NCBI GenBank assembly: GCA_963782495.1
Contig: CAWAJU010000004.1
Span: 248,001 to 312,000 of the forward strand
DNA: 64,000 nt
Direction: 5' to 3'
Origin: DASQBT01 sp963782495
GTDB taxonomy: Bacteria; Pseudomonadota; Gammaproteobacteria; Burkholderiales; Thiobacillaceae
The position numbers were made by a program, and so were the translations under genes. The notes below the pieces were generated by a model. The model saw only the letters and a list, made by a program, of their open reading frames with translations, did not search any database and had not been told where the DNA came from. Shown here one piece after another: positions 1 through 10,538 of this stretch. Every line of letters begins with the position of its first letter. Position 1 is the stretch's first letter.

Positions 1-468
1 CAGCAGTTCATCGAGGATTTCCAGCACCATCGCCGGGTGCGGCTTGGAATGCGTCTGGTCGGCGCACCGGGTGGCGGAAAAAAACCTGCCCAAGCCATGA
101 TAGTCCAGCGCGCGCTGCAAGCCGATCTGGCTCTTGCCGGTGGCCACCGCCAACACATACCCTGCCTCGCGCAGCTCGCGGATTCCATTGGCCACGCCGT
201 CAAACAGGGCGATCTCGGCATCGCGACCGAGATAGTGATGGCGATAGCGCTCCGTCAGGCGCGGGTAATCAAGTTCGGCCAGATTCGGCAACAGGGTCTG
301 CAAGGCCTGAACCAGACCCAGGCCTATGATTTGCCGGCAGTCGCGGTCGGCAGGCACAGGGATGCCCAGATCGTCGCAGGCATTCTGGATGGATTCAACG
401 ATATGGCCCGCGGAATCCATCAGCGTCCCGTCCCAATCGAAAATCAGCAGGTCGTAGCGTTTGCTCAT
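1..468 (-). CDS. HAD-family hydrolase, phosphoglycolate phosphatase-like (3' end outside window)
   Basis: The visible N-terminal part reads MSKRYDLLIFDWDGTLMDS. The HAD motif I DWDGT (Asp11 nucleophile, Asp13 acid/base) is intact, and the motif III lysine is in HSKPHP. A helical cap segment lies between them, as in Gph/PGP-like subfamily IA phosphatases that remove phosphate from small metabolites. ATG 468 is chosen because motif I normally lies about 10 residues from the start. The gene lies directly downstream of rluC on the same strand, an arrangement common in betaproteobacteria. The C-terminus with motif IV (acidic pair) is beyond the window, so the exact substrate cannot be judged. Confidence 0.9.
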   Translation of the reverse strand, partial: MSKRYDLLIFDWDGTLMDSAGHIVESIQNACDDLGIPVPADRDCRQIIGLGLVQALQTLLPNLAELDYPRLTERYRHHYLGRDAEIALFDGVANGIRELREAGYVLAVATGKSQIGLQRALDYHGLGRFFSATRCADQTHSKPHPAMVLEILDELL

Positions 469-486
469 TTAGAGACAACCTTCAAC

Positions 487-530
487 TGGATTGCCACGGC
501 GGCTGCACCGCCTCGCAGTGACCTCGTCGC
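487..530 (-). repeat. Dispersed extragenic repeat, degenerate copy
   Basis: On the minus strand this matches the pattern CACTGCGAGGCG...GCCGTGGCAATCC, a diverged form of the TCATTGCGAG...GGCAATCCAG repeat also seen at 5228-5256 and 8742-8904. It sits between the HAD gene and rluC and contains no gene. Confidence 0.5.
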
Positions 531-585
531 GAGATCCGCCGGACCGTGGCAATCCATATTGTGCGACTCAGCCCGCATTGTTCAT

Positions 586-1557
586 CTAGGACTCATCCAG
601 CTTGTCCAAAAACTTCGCCAATTCCTGCGGCAGCGGCGCTTCAATGCTCAGCGGCTCGCCACTCACCGGATGGTCAAAATTGAGTGAAACCGCGTGCAGG
701 AACATGCGTTTCAGGCCCTGGCCCGTCAGCGTCTTGTTGAGGGCAAAATTGCCGTACTTGTCATCACCGGCGATTGGGTGCTTCAGATACGCCAGGTGCA
801 CCCGGATCTGATGCGTGCGACCGGTCTTGAGTTCCGCCTCCAGCAGGGCAAAGGCGGGCCAGGTCTTGAGCCGGCGGAAAATCGTATGCGCGGTCTGCCC
901 ACCCTCCTGCACCGTGACCCGGCGTTCCCCATCGGCCGTCACGAATTTGTGCAGCGCCAGCCGCACATTGCGCATTTCGTCGCGCCAGCGCCCGGTGGCC
1001 AGCACCAGGTAGCGCTTGTCCACCCGATGCTGCCGAAACATGTCATGAAGTGCGGTGAGCGCGCGGCGCTTGAGCGCCACGATCAACACCCCGGAAGTTT
1101 CGCGGTCCAGCCGATGGGCCAGTTCCATGAAGCGTTGCTCGGGAAACTCCAGCCGAAGTTGTTCGATCACTCCGCGCGATATGCCGCTGCCCCCATGAAC
1201 CGCCATGCCGGACGGCTTGTTGATCACCAGCAGGTCGTCGTCGCGATAGAGTATCGCAGGCGCCAGCCGGGTGACGTCCCGTGGCAATGTTTTCGGCTGG
1301 GACGCCACCTCCGACTGCCGCACGGGCGGGATACGCACCTCGTCGCCTTCGGACAGTCGCAGGCTGACCTCCACCCGGCCGCCGTTGACCCGCACTTCTC
1401 CGCCGCGCACCAATTTGTAGACCCGGCTCTTGGGGACCCCCTTCAACTGTCCGAGCAGAAAATTGTCCAGCCGCTGCCCGGCATGGGCGTCATCGATGGT
1501 AACCCGCCTCACCGACTCTTTGGGGGGCATGACAGATTTTTTGCCTAACTCTTTCAT
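586..1557 (-). CDS. rluC: 23S rRNA pseudouridine synthase RluC (RluA family)
   Basis: This 323-residue protein has an N-terminal S4 RNA-binding domain (roughly residues 27-85: RLDNFLLGQLKGVPKSRVY) and a RluA-type catalytic domain. The signature HRLDRETSG contains the catalytic Asp, and KTGRTHQIRVH lies further on. RluC in E. coli modifies three uridines of 23S rRNA; that specificity is family knowledge, not visible here. ATG 1557 gives a short basic leader, and an internal ATG at 1530 is an alternative; neither has a clear Shine-Dalgarno. It is transcribed divergently from rne, the classic rluC/rne arrangement. Confidence 0.93.
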   Translation of the reverse strand: MKELGKKSVMPPKESVRRVTIDDAHAGQRLDNFLLGQLKGVPKSRVYKLVRGGEVRVNGGRVEVSLRLSEGDEVRIPPVRQSEVASQPKTLPRDVTRLAPAILYRDDDLLVINKPSGMAVHGGSGISRGVIEQLRLEFPEQRFMELAHRLDRETSGVLIVALKRRALTALHDMFRQHRVDKRYLVLATGRWRDEMRNVRLALHKFVTADGERRVTVQEGGQTAHTIFRRLKTWPAFALLEAELKTGRTHQIRVHLAYLKHPIAGDDKYGNFALNKTLTGQGLKRMFLHAVSLNFDHPVSGEPLSIEAPLPQELAKFLDKLDES

Positions 1558-1576
1558 TTTTAATATACTGTGCCGA

Positions 1577-1596
1577 CTTACAGCCTAGGCTGTAAG
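1577..1596. promoter_or_regulatory. 20-bp perfect palindrome in the rluC/rne divergent region
   Basis: CTTACAGCC/TAGGCTGTAAG forms an uninterrupted 10+10 bp palindrome centred about 30 bp upstream of the rluC start. It could be an operator or a cruciform-forming element. No binding protein can be assigned from sequence. Confidence 0.45.
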
Positions 1597-1977
1597 CGGA
1601 ATTTCGACTGGTTTTTCTCGCTCGCCAGTCTTTAGAGAATCTGAAACACGTACTGCATTTTTAAACACGATATTCAGAGCTTATCAGCCGTCAGGCCCCA
1701 TCCCTGCCCTATTCATGGTCCCGATGCCGCCTTGCTGCGAGAAGTAGCGATGGTAATTGAAAAAGACGCGTTTTAGCATACGCGGCACAGCCGGACTCAT
1801 ACATACCGGCCGCGCCGGATGAATTGTACGGATCAGCGTGAACATCCCGCTGGTTCAACTTTCCCTCAGGATCAGGAAACCCGCTACCAGTGATGTCCTC
1901 CGTATTGTCACTCTACAAACTGTCGACACAGTCATAGCGGTATTCCCAGTCCCGTATGCGTGCGCGCGGGAGTCAAT
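1597..1977 (+). promoter_or_regulatory. Long untranslated leader region of rne
   Basis: About 380 bases without a credible gene precede the rne ATG. RNase E mRNAs in proteobacteria characteristically have a long structured leader used for autoregulation by RNase E cleavage. The presence of such a leader here is inferred from the spacing. I did not resolve a promoter or a conserved hairpin by eye. Confidence 0.4.
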
Positions 1978-4602
1978 ATGAAGCGCATGCTGTTCAACGC
2001 AACCCAGGCTGAAGAGCTGAGGGTTGCCATCGTCGACGGGCAAAAGCTCGTCGATCTCGACATCGAATCCTCAGCCAAGGAGCAACGCAAGAGCAACATC
2101 TACAAAGGCGTCATCACCCGGGTTGAACCCAGCCTGGAAGCCGCCTTCGTCGATTATGGCTGCGAACGCCACGGCTTTCTGCCGTTCAAGGAAATTGCCC
2201 GCACCTGCGTAAAGGGTTCCGGGCGCGTTGCCGACCTGGTCCGTGAAGGTCTGGAGCTGATTGTCCAGGTCGAAAAGGACGAACGCGGCAACAAGGGCGC
2301 CGCACTCACCACTTATGTTTCGCTGGCCGGCCGCTATCTGGTGCTGATGCCCAACAACCCGCGCGGCGGCGGCGTGTCCCGGCGCATCGAGGGCGAGGAC
2401 CGCAACGAATTGCGTGATGCCATGTCCCAGCTGGAAGTGCCCGATGGCATGAGCCTGATCGGCCGCACCGCCGGCATCGGCCGCACCGCGGAAGAATTGA
2501 AATGGGACCTGAGCTACCTGATGCAACTGTGGCAGGCGATCGAGGGCGCGGCGGTCGGCCAGAGCGGTGCGTTCCTGATCTACCAGGAAGGCTCTTTGGT
2601 GATCCGCGCGATTCGCGACTATTTCACCGCCGACGTTGGCGAGATCCTCATCGATACGGAAGAGATCTTCGAACAGGCCCAGGGCTTCATGGCCCATGTG
2701 ATGCCAACCAATGTCAACAAGATCAAGCTGTACCGGGATGACGTCCCGCTGTTCTCGCGTTTCCAGATCGAACACCAGATCGAGTCCGCCTATGCACGTC
2801 AGGTGAACCTGCCGTCGGGCGGCGCCATCGTAATCGACCACACCGAAGCCCTGGTATCCATCGACGTCAACTCGGCGCGTGCCACCAAGGGCTCGGACAT
2901 CGAGGAAACCGCTTTCCGCACCAACCTGGAAGCGGCTGACGAAATTGCCCGCCAGGCCCGCTTGCGCGACCTCGGTGGCCTGATTGTGATTGACTTCATC
3001 GACATGGAGTCGCAAAAGAACCAGCGCGAAGTGGAAAACCGCCTGCGCGACGCCCTGCATCATGACCGGGCGCGCGTGCAGATGGGCAAGATCTCCCGCT
3101 TCGGCCTGCTGGAAATGTCGCGCCAGCGACTCCAGCCTTCGCTCGGCGAAACCAGCCACGAACCGTGCCCGCGCTGCGGCGGCACCGGCCATATCCGCGG
3201 CGAGGAATCCACCGCCCTGCACATCCTGCGCATCATCCAGGAAGAGGCAATGAAGGAAAACACCGGCGCGCTCCACGCCCAGGTGCCGGTGGAAGTCGCC
3301 GCTTTCCTGCTCAACGAGAAGCGCCAGGATATCCATTCCCTGGAAGCGCGGCTCAAGGTCAATGTGGTGATCATTCCCAACATCCACCTGGTAACGCCAA
3401 ACTATCTGGTCGAACGCATCAAGCACGAAGATCTTAACCGGGAAGGCGCGGTCGAACCCAGCTACAAGATGATTACCGTGCCTGAGGCCGAGACCTCGCC
3501 GGCGGCCAGGGAACAAAGGGCACCCGCGCCCGAAGCGCTGGTCAAGGCCATCACCCCGCCGCAGCCCGCGCCCTTGGCCGCCGCTCCTGCGGCAGAAGGA
3601 AAGGCAGGCTTGCTGGGCCGTATCGTAAGCTGGTTCAAGAAAATGGGCGACGAACAGGAACCTGTCGCCGTGGAAGCGCCCAAGCCGATCAGGCCAAGAC
3701 GCGAAAGCGCGCCGGCGTCACGTGCGCGACGCGACCGCACAGAGCGGCCCGAACGCGGTGAGCGTTCAGAGCGGCCCGAACGCAAGCCGCGCGAGCAGCG
3801 CGAGGCGCAGGCAACCGCAAGAGTGGAGACCCGCACCGAGCCGGCCGAGCGCCAGGCCCGCCCGCCCAGACCGCCGCGTGAACCGCGTGCGCCGCGCAAG
3901 GAAGACGGCCCCACGCAGGCAGAAAAATCCATGCGCCGCGAACGTCCGCAGCCGGCAGAAGCCGCCGAAGGCGCGCCGGCTGAGGCCGCGCGCGAGGGAG
4001 GCCGCAGTCGGCGGGGCCGCGGCCGTCGCGACCGTGGCGAAGGCCGCGAGGGCGCACAGGTCGCACTGCCCACGATGAACGAGAACGCGAGCGCCGTAGA
4101 AGCTCCAGTTGCGCGGCCCCAGCCAGAGTCCATTCCGATGGCGCCCCCGACAGACCAGCCAATCATGATTGCGTCGCCCGCCCCGACCCCAGCGTCCATC
4201 GTGAAACCTGCCCAGGCGGAACCCGCGCCTCCCGCTACGCCCCAGCCACCAGTTCATAGGCCTGGTGCCGTGCCAGCCGAGGAAATACTCAAGTCATTGG
4301 CCGTCAAGCACGACCTGGATCAGGTCGAAACCCAGGCGGCTGCCGTCGTGGAAACCGGAGCATCCGACGAGGCCAGACCGCACCGGCCGCGCCGCCGCAA
4401 GCCCGCCGAAAACACCGCGCCGACCGAGTTGATGCAGGTTGAGACCAGCAATGCGCCTGCACAAGCTGTTGGTGCAGCAAGCCAGATGGAACTGGCCGGG
4501 ACTCAGGAACGTCCTCACGGACCCGGCCGCCGACGCCGCGCCGCCGACGCCGCGCCGGCCGAGCCCCTGGTGCAGGTGGAAACGCAGCCGACCCAGCATT
4601 AA
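1978..4602 (+). CDS. rne: Ribonuclease E (RNase E/G family, degradosome scaffold type)
   Basis: The protein has 874 residues from ATG 1978, whose MKRMLFNATQ start is the canonical RNase E N-terminus; an in-frame start 18 bases upstream is less likely. It has an S1 RNA-binding domain (about residues 35-120), then the DNase I-like catalytic core. The two metal-binding aspartates lie in SIDVNSARATKG and VIDFIDM. The Zn-link cysteines are in CPRCGGTG. After about residue 500 it becomes an Arg/Pro/Glu/Ala-rich, apparently disordered tail with basic patches, as expected for an RNA- and partner-binding scaffold. It initiates mRNA decay and rRNA/tRNA maturation at the inner membrane. Confidence 0.97.
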   Translation: MKRMLFNATQAEELRVAIVDGQKLVDLDIESSAKEQRKSNIYKGVITRVEPSLEAAFVDYGCERHGFLPFKEIARTCVKGSGRVADLVREGLELIVQVEKDERGNKGAALTTYVSLAGRYLVLMPNNPRGGGVSRRIEGEDRNELRDAMSQLEVPDGMSLIGRTAGIGRTAEELKWDLSYLMQLWQAIEGAAVGQSGAFLIYQEGSLVIRAIRDYFTADVGEILIDTEEIFEQAQGFMAHVMPTNVNKIKLYRDDVPLFSRFQIEHQIESAYARQVNLPSGGAIVIDHTEALVSIDVNSARATKGSDIEETAFRTNLEAADEIARQARLRDLGGLIVIDFIDMESQKNQREVENRLRDALHHDRARVQMGKISRFGLLEMSRQRLQPSLGETSHEPCPRCGGTGHIRGEESTALHILRIIQEEAMKENTGALHAQVPVEVAAFLLNEKRQDIHSLEARLKVNVVIIPNIHLVTPNYLVERIKHEDLNREGAVEPSYKMITVPEAETSPAAREQRAPAPEALVKAITPPQPAPLAAAPAAEGKAGLLGRIVSWFKKMGDEQEPVAVEAPKPIRPRRESAPASRARRDRTERPERGERSERPERKPREQREAQATARVETRTEPAERQARPPRPPREPRAPRKEDGPTQAEKSMRRERPQPAEAAEGAPAEAAREGGRSRRGRGRRDRGEGREGAQVALPTMNENASAVEAPVARPQPESIPMAPPTDQPIMIASPAPTPASIVKPAQAEPAPPATPQPPVHRPGAVPAEEILKSLAVKHDLDQVETQAAAVVETGASDEARPHRPRRRKPAENTAPTELMQVETSNAPAQAVGAASQMELAGTQERPHGPGRRRRAADAAPAEPLVQVETQPTQH

Positions 4603-4620
4603 GCTCGTCCGCTCAAACAG

Positions 4621-4648
4621 AAGGGGGCCGCAAGGCCCCCTTTCTCTT
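4621..4648 (+). terminator. Rho-independent terminator of rne
   Basis: AAGGGGGCC-GCAA-GGCCCCCTT is a perfect 9-bp stem with a GCAA tetraloop, followed by a T-rich run (TTTCTCTTT). It starts 18 bases after the rne stop. Confidence 0.92.
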
Positions 4649-4669
4649 TGCGACTCAACTGGCGCGGTC

Positions 4670-5164
4670 TTATCCCGCTTGCCGTGTACTTCCCTCCAGA
4701 TTTTCCTGGATCTCCTTGAGCAGTCCCTGACCTGCGTCTTCCACCATCTTCAGGACCTGATCAAAGCCTTCCGCACCGCCATAATAGGGGTCGGGCACAT
4801 CCAGGTTCGGAAACTTGCGGCTGTACGACAGCATCAGGCGGATCTTCTTCTGATAGTTGAACGGCGCGCGCCGCTTGAGGTTGTTCAGATTGGCCGTGTC
4901 CATGGCGACGATATAGTCGAAATGCTTGAAATCCGGGTCCGCCACCTGACGTCCGCGCAAGCCGGAGATATCAATGCCCTGGTCGAGCAGGGTGGCCTGG
5001 GCGCGCTGGTCTGGCGCGTCGCCAACGTGATAGCTGTGGGTGCCGGCAGAATCTATGCTTATCCGGTCGTCCAGCCCGGCTTCGTTGACAAGCTTGTGGA
5101 ACACCCCTTCCGCCATCGGCGATCGGCAGATGTTGCCCATGCAGACAAATAAGACTTTCACCAT
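4670..5164 (-). CDS. Low-molecular-weight protein tyrosine phosphatase
   Basis: The P-loop VCMGNICRSP (CX5R, catalytic Cys and Arg) is at the N-terminus and the general-acid Asp is in VPDPYYGG. The length (164 residues) is typical of the LMW-PTP fold. ATG 5164 is preferred over a GTG two codons upstream. Members dephosphorylate phosphotyrosine on protein targets such as bacterial tyrosine kinases, but no such kinase or polysaccharide gene is nearby, so the substrate is unknown. It converges with rne. Confidence 0.92.
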   Translation of the reverse strand: MVKVLFVCMGNICRSPMAEGVFHKLVNEAGLDDRISIDSAGTHSYHVGDAPDQRAQATLLDQGIDISGLRGRQVADPDFKHFDYIVAMDTANLNNLKRRAPFNYQKKIRLMLSYSRKFPNLDVPDPYYGGAEGFDQVLKMVEDAGQGLLKEIQENLEGSTRQAG

Positions 5165-5227
5165 TTGCACCTATTTCCTTATCTCTGGATCGCCGTAGAC
5201 CTTAGGTCATCGCGATGACGCAAGGCC

Positions 5228-5256
5228 GTCATTGCGAGCAACGCGAAGCAATCCAG
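5228..5256 (+). repeat. Dispersed extragenic repeat copy
   Basis: GTCATTGCGAGCAACGCGAA followed by GCAATCCAG matches the family at 8742-8904. It lies in the 240-base gap between the phosphatase and uvrB, which otherwise holds no gene. Confidence 0.7.
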
Positions 5257-5409
5257 TCAAGCATTCCAGAAGCAATCTGAATGGCTGCGGCGCCTCGCTT
5301 GCTGCGAGCACAGCTCAGGCGTGGCTTCTTTATACTGCATCCCATGGGACCCGCCTGTGAAATATCACCGTCCCGGGAGCGCCCAATTCACCGAAAGTCC
5401 CAAGCCACA

Positions 5410-7449
<2,040 letters not shown>

Positions 7450-7529
7450 GGGTAAAATTCCGGCACTTTTGAACCTGTGCCCAACCGCACATTTTACACC
7501 GGCCGTCACCCCCGCCTCTTAGGTCATCC

Positions 7530-8729
7530 ATGGACATCCCCCTCTCCCGCCGCGTGCAATCGATCAAGCCCTCCCCCACCCTGGCGGTCACCGCGCGGGC
7601 AGGCGCACTCAAGGCCGCGGGCAAGGACATCATCGGCCTGGGCGCCGGCGAGCCGGACTTCGATACCCCCGACCACATCAAGGCCGCGGCAATCGCAGCG
7701 ATCGAACGCGGCTTCACCAAGTACACCCCGGTGGACGGCACACCCAGCCTCAAGGCCGCCATCATCGCCAAGTTCCAGCGCGACAACGGCCTGGCCTACA
7801 CGCCCAAACAGATCTTGGTGTCCTGCGGCGGCAAGCAGAGTTTCTTCAACCTGGTGCAGGCCACCATCAACCCCGGCGACGAGGTCATCATCCCCGCGCC
7901 CTACTGGGTCTCCTACCCGGACATCGTGCTGCTGGCTGACGGCGTGCCCGTCATCGTCGACGCCGGCATCGAGCAAGGCTTCAGAATGAGCCCCCCGCAG
8001 CTCGAAGCCGCCATCACGCCGAAGACGCGTATGGTGGTGATCAACAGCCCCAGCAACCCGACCGGCGCGGTGTACGGCAAGCAAGAGCTCGCCGCCCTGG
8101 GCGAAGTGCTGCGCGCGCATCCCGATGTGCTGATCGCCACCGACGACATGTACGAGCACATCAGCCTCGACAATGCGCCCTTCTCCAACATCCTCAACGC
8201 CTGCCCCGACCTGTATCCGCGCACCATGGTGCTGAACGGCGTGTCCAAGGCCTATTCCATGACCGGCTGGCGCATCGGCTATGCCGCCGGGCCAGAGCCT
8301 GTCATCCAGGCCATGACCAACGTGCAATCGCAGAGCACCTCCAACCCCACTTCGATCTCGCAGGTCGCCGCCGAAGCCGCGCTCAACGGCGACCAGGCCT
8401 GCATGCAGCCCATGTTGGCCGCGTTCAAGCAGCGCCACAAGCTGGTGGTGGATGGGCTGAACGCCCTGCCCGGCGTCAAATGCCTGATGGCCGGCGGCGC
8501 CTTCTACGCCTTCCCCGACATGCGCGGCGCCATCGCCAAACTGCACGCCGCCGGAAAGCTCAAGTCGCCGACCGACCTCGAATTCTCCGAATACCTGCTC
8601 GAAGTAGCCGGCGTAGCCGTGGTGCCCGGCTCGGCGTTCGGCGCCGAAGGCTATGTGCGCCTGTCGTTCGCGACCTCCAGCGCGAATCTGGAGAATGCGC
8701 TGGCGCGGTTGGCCAGGGTGCTGGCCTGA
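7530..8729 (+). CDS. Class I/II PLP-dependent aminotransferase (aspartate aminotransferase type)
   Basis: The protein has 399 residues. PLP-binding features include GLGAGEPDFDTP near the N-terminus, SPSNPTGAV, the Schiff-base lysine in NGVSKAYSMTGWRIGY, and the substrate-carboxylate arginine in VRLSFATS. The closest textbook family is the Ib aspartate aminotransferases (with prephenate transaminase activity in some), which move the amino group between aspartate and 2-oxoglutarate. It is divergent from uvrB, a neighbourhood conserved in many betaproteobacteria. The exact substrate range is inference. Confidence 0.92.
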   Translation: MDIPLSRRVQSIKPSPTLAVTARAGALKAAGKDIIGLGAGEPDFDTPDHIKAAAIAAIERGFTKYTPVDGTPSLKAAIIAKFQRDNGLAYTPKQILVSCGGKQSFFNLVQATINPGDEVIIPAPYWVSYPDIVLLADGVPVIVDAGIEQGFRMSPPQLEAAITPKTRMVVINSPSNPTGAVYGKQELAALGEVLRAHPDVLIATDDMYEHISLDNAPFSNILNACPDLYPRTMVLNGVSKAYSMTGWRIGYAAGPEPVIQAMTNVQSQSTSNPTSISQVAAEAALNGDQACMQPMLAAFKQRHKLVVDGLNALPGVKCLMAGGAFYAFPDMRGAIAKLHAAGKLKSPTDLEFSEYLLEVAGVAVVPGSAFGAEGYVRLSFATSSANLENALARLARVLA

Positions 8730-8741
8730 GGGCAGCATGCC

Positions 8742-8904
8742 GTCATTGCGAGCGAAGCGCGGCAATCCAGTAAAAGGAAAGAAGCGAAGCGACAAAGCCG
8801 CCGTCTTTGCGAGCCCCGCAGAGGCGCGGCAATCCAGGAGGTCGTTGGGAGGAGCGATCTAGCCTTCAGTCGCGAGCGAAGCGTGACGGGGCGCGGCAAT
8901 CCAG
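8742..8904 (+). repeat. Cluster of three dispersed extragenic repeat copies
   Basis: Three copies occur at 8742-8770, 8803-8837 and 8868-8904. Each starts TCATTGCGAG or a variant and ends GCGCGGCAATCCAG. The second and third carry small internal insertions. They fill the gap between the aminotransferase and tRNA-Asn. No gene was found here. Confidence 0.8.
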
Positions 8905-8989
8905 CAACAGGAACAAGCCACCGCACCCCACGCCAACCTTGACCCCAACCGCCCCCGCCCCTACAATTCGCCTTCGCTTTTAACGCGAT

Positions 8990-9065
8990 TCCCCGATAGC
9001 TCAGTCGGTAGAGCGACGGACTGTTAATCCGCAGGTCCCAGGTTCGAGCCCTGGTCGGGGAGCCA
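8990..9065 (+). tRNA. tRNA-Asn (anticodon GTT)
   Basis: The 76-nt cloverleaf has acceptor stem TCCCCGA/TCGGGGA, D-arm GCTCAGTCGGTAGAGC, anticodon loop CTGTTAA (anticodon at 9023-9025), T-arm CCAGGTTCGAGCCCTGG and an encoded CCA at 9063-9065. Its 3' 48 bases are the attachment site of the element that follows. Confidence 0.97.
9018..9065 (+). repeat. attL: 48-bp direct repeat (3' half of tRNA-Asn)
   Basis: Identical over 48 bp to 18445-18492. The match begins at GGACTGTTAATCC in the anticodon arm and ends exactly at the CCA. The bases before and after differ between the copies. Confidence 0.95.
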
Positions 9066-9121
9066 AAGAATCAAAGAGTTACGATAATCCGCAGGGCAGA
9101 TTTTCAGGCGTTTCCGGTTTT

Positions 9122-9142
9122 GGTACCCGTTCGGTACCCGTT
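9122..9142 (+). repeat. Paired GGTACCCGTT direct repeats, left-end arm-site candidate
   Basis: GGTACCCGTT occurs at 9122-9131 and 9133-9142, 56 bases inside attL. A near-identical pair (GGTACCTGTT twice) is at 18298-18318 just upstream of the integrase. Pairs of short repeats inside both ends fit integrase arm-type binding sites. Confidence 0.55.
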
Positions 9143-9167
9143 ATGCGCAGGCAACAAAAAACCCGGC
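9138..9167 (+). repeat. 30-bp direct repeat, copy 1 (second copy 9991-10020)
   Basis: CCGTTATGCGCAGGCAACAA and the following ten bases match 9991-10020 at 26 of 30 positions. The two copies flank the lipoprotein gene 9307-9978, so that gene may have arrived or been duplicated as a small cassette. Confidence 0.6.
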
Positions 9168-9177
9168 CGCGTGCCGG
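9151..9177 (-). terminator. Rho-independent terminator, minus strand, left edge of element
   Basis: Read on the minus strand, CCGGC-ACGCG-GCCGG is followed by GTTTTTTGTT. It would stop transcription leaving the element towards the tRNA gene. Confidence 0.55.
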
Positions 9178-9306
9178 ATATCCAACCGGCTGCGGATGGT
9201 GGCAACGATGCCCGACGGAATGTAAGCACAAGGTAATCGTATGGCCCAGAACGAATACGGACTGAGCGCAGGGGCGAGCCTCGCGGGTGTGATTAAGGAG
9301 AAATGA

Positions 9307-9978
9307 TTGCGGAAGATCGTTATAGCCGCTGTTATTCTGGCGCTCTCGGGTTGCGCCAATAGTCCCTATTCGCTACTCAATCAGCAGTATCAGACAATGC
9401 AGGACGATGAGCTGCTTGCATACTACTACCGGCTGCAAAATGCCTCTGGCGACTCTGACCGCGGCGTCGCTGGTATGCAGTCGCAGTACACCACAGACCG
9501 ATTCTTCGGCGGCTATCAAAGCGCCATTGGCAATGTCATCGTTCAAGGCATGATTGCCGGCCAGGGGCAGGCCATTCGGGAGCGAGCCGTACTTGCCCGC
9601 GTCGAACTTGAGCGCCGCGGCTGGTCACCGGCCAAGGGATTGCCACAGCAGCAGACCACAGAGTCTCTATACACGGCGCAGCCCGAAACTTACCAGGGGT
9701 ATATCGAACAGCAGCGGGCGCGCGCGGCTCCGGCCGAAACTCACCAAGGATATATCGAAAAGCAGCGGGTGCGCGCTGCTCCAGAAGTCGTCGGCCTCAA
9801 GGAAGAATCAAAGTACATGGTTTCCGCCGAAGGCATCGCAAAGGTAAGCGGTTGCACGCCGCCAAATGCGGCCATGACATCCAAGGGCGCCGGCGAAGAA
9901 TCGTTTATCGTCGCGTGTCCCAACGGCACCACCCTTGCGATCCGCTGCGGTTACGACGGCTGCCGCATCCTAAAGTAA
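9307..9978 (+). CDS. Putative lipoprotein of unknown function
   Basis: The gene starts with TTG 9307, preceded by AAGGAG at a good distance; an ATG at 9303 is out of frame. The N-terminus MRKIVIAAVILALSGC is a classical lipoprotein signal peptide with lipobox LSGC (Cys16). The 223-residue protein contains an imperfect internal duplication around residues 118-158 (ETYQGYIEQQRARAAP / ETHQGYIEKQRVRAAP). The C-terminal cysteines may pair in the periplasm. It lies just inside attL as plus-strand cargo, flanked by 30-bp repeats. The function is not recognisable. Confidence 0.75.
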   Translation: MRKIVIAAVILALSGCANSPYSLLNQQYQTMQDDELLAYYYRLQNASGDSDRGVAGMQSQYTTDRFFGGYQSAIGNVIVQGMIAGQGQAIRERAVLARVELERRGWSPAKGLPQQQTTESLYTAQPETYQGYIEQQRARAAPAETHQGYIEKQRVRAAPEVVGLKEESKYMVSAEGIAKVSGCTPPNAAMTSKGAGEESFIVACPNGTTLAIRCGYDGCRILK

Positions 9979-9990
9979 TCCCTTCGGCGT

Positions 9991-10020
9991 CCGTTATGCG
10001 TGGGCAACAAAAAGCCAGGC
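9991..10020 (+). repeat. 30-bp direct repeat, copy 2
   Basis: CCGTTATGCGTGGGCAACAA plus ten bases; 26 of 30 identical to 9138-9167. Together the two copies bracket the lipoprotein gene. Confidence 0.6.
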
Positions 10021-10113
10021 AATGAAGGTCATCAGCCCACTTCTTCTTGCCTTACTTTGCACTGTCTCCAGTATCGACGGCAAGCGTCTGACCTATCGGC
10101 GGACTCACTAAGC

Positions 10114-10395
10114 GTGCGCGATCCACTGGCTAGCCCCCGACTTAGCATCGAGCACGCCAAGTCGCACGTCGATGAAATTGAAATCCTCGCAAAGGCCTTC
10201 TTTGAGAGTAAGCCCTATGCCGTTTTCACTGAGCCAGATCCGCTCTATGCAACTCACAATCTCCAATACGCCAGATTGGTTAAGGCGTTGCCTTTGCGAA
10301 TCCCCGGATTGGCGCTCGATGCTGTCAAGAACATCAGGTCCGCGCTTGATCAACTCGGGTACGCGGTCGGGGCAGTCATTGAGAGCAGCAACTAG
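10114..10395 (+). CDS. Truncated hypothetical protein
   Basis: From GTG 10114 the product is about 93 residues. A recognisable block (HVDEIEILAKAFFESKPYAV ... LPLRIPGLALDAVKNIRSALDQLGYAVG) resembles the N-terminal part of a widespread family of uncharacterised proteins of about 200-250 residues. The reading frame stops soon after the SALDQLGY segment, so this is probably a 3'-truncated remnant. The upstream open frame to 10000 is not conserved-looking. No function can be given. Confidence 0.45.
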   Translation: MRDPLASPRLSIEHAKSHVDEIEILAKAFFESKPYAVFTEPDPLYATHNLQYARLVKALPLRIPGLALDAVKNIRSALDQLGYAVGAVIESSN

Positions 10396-10460
10396 CTCTT
10401 CCTATTCTGGCCGCTGCAACAGAGCGCGGCCATTCAAACCAACTGATCGAGGAAGTCCCT

Positions 10461-10538
10461 ATGGCTGAAGAACCAAAACCAGCAACTCCGCCACCGCCAC
10501 CTCCGGACACAGACGGGATAGTAAAGAAGGGGCTCTAG
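10461..10538 (+). CDS. Very small Pro-rich peptide (25 aa), possible gene
   Basis: ATG 10461 with GAGGAAG six bases upstream encodes MAEEPKPATPPPPPPDTDGI and five more residues. The ribosome binding site and the biased composition support it, but at this length coding status is uncertain. It converges with and overlaps the next gene by 4 bp. Confidence 0.35.
   Translation: MAEEPKPATPPPPPPDTDGIVKKGL

Noticed and set aside
694..1548. Long plus-strand open frame opposite rluC
   Set aside because: It is the antisense of a clear RluC gene, has no recognisable domain and reflects GC-rich codon structure.
2071..3516. 481-codon minus-strand open frame opposite rne
   Set aside because: It lies entirely over the conserved RNase E catalytic domain and shows low-complexity His/Gly/Ala composition typical of antisense frames.
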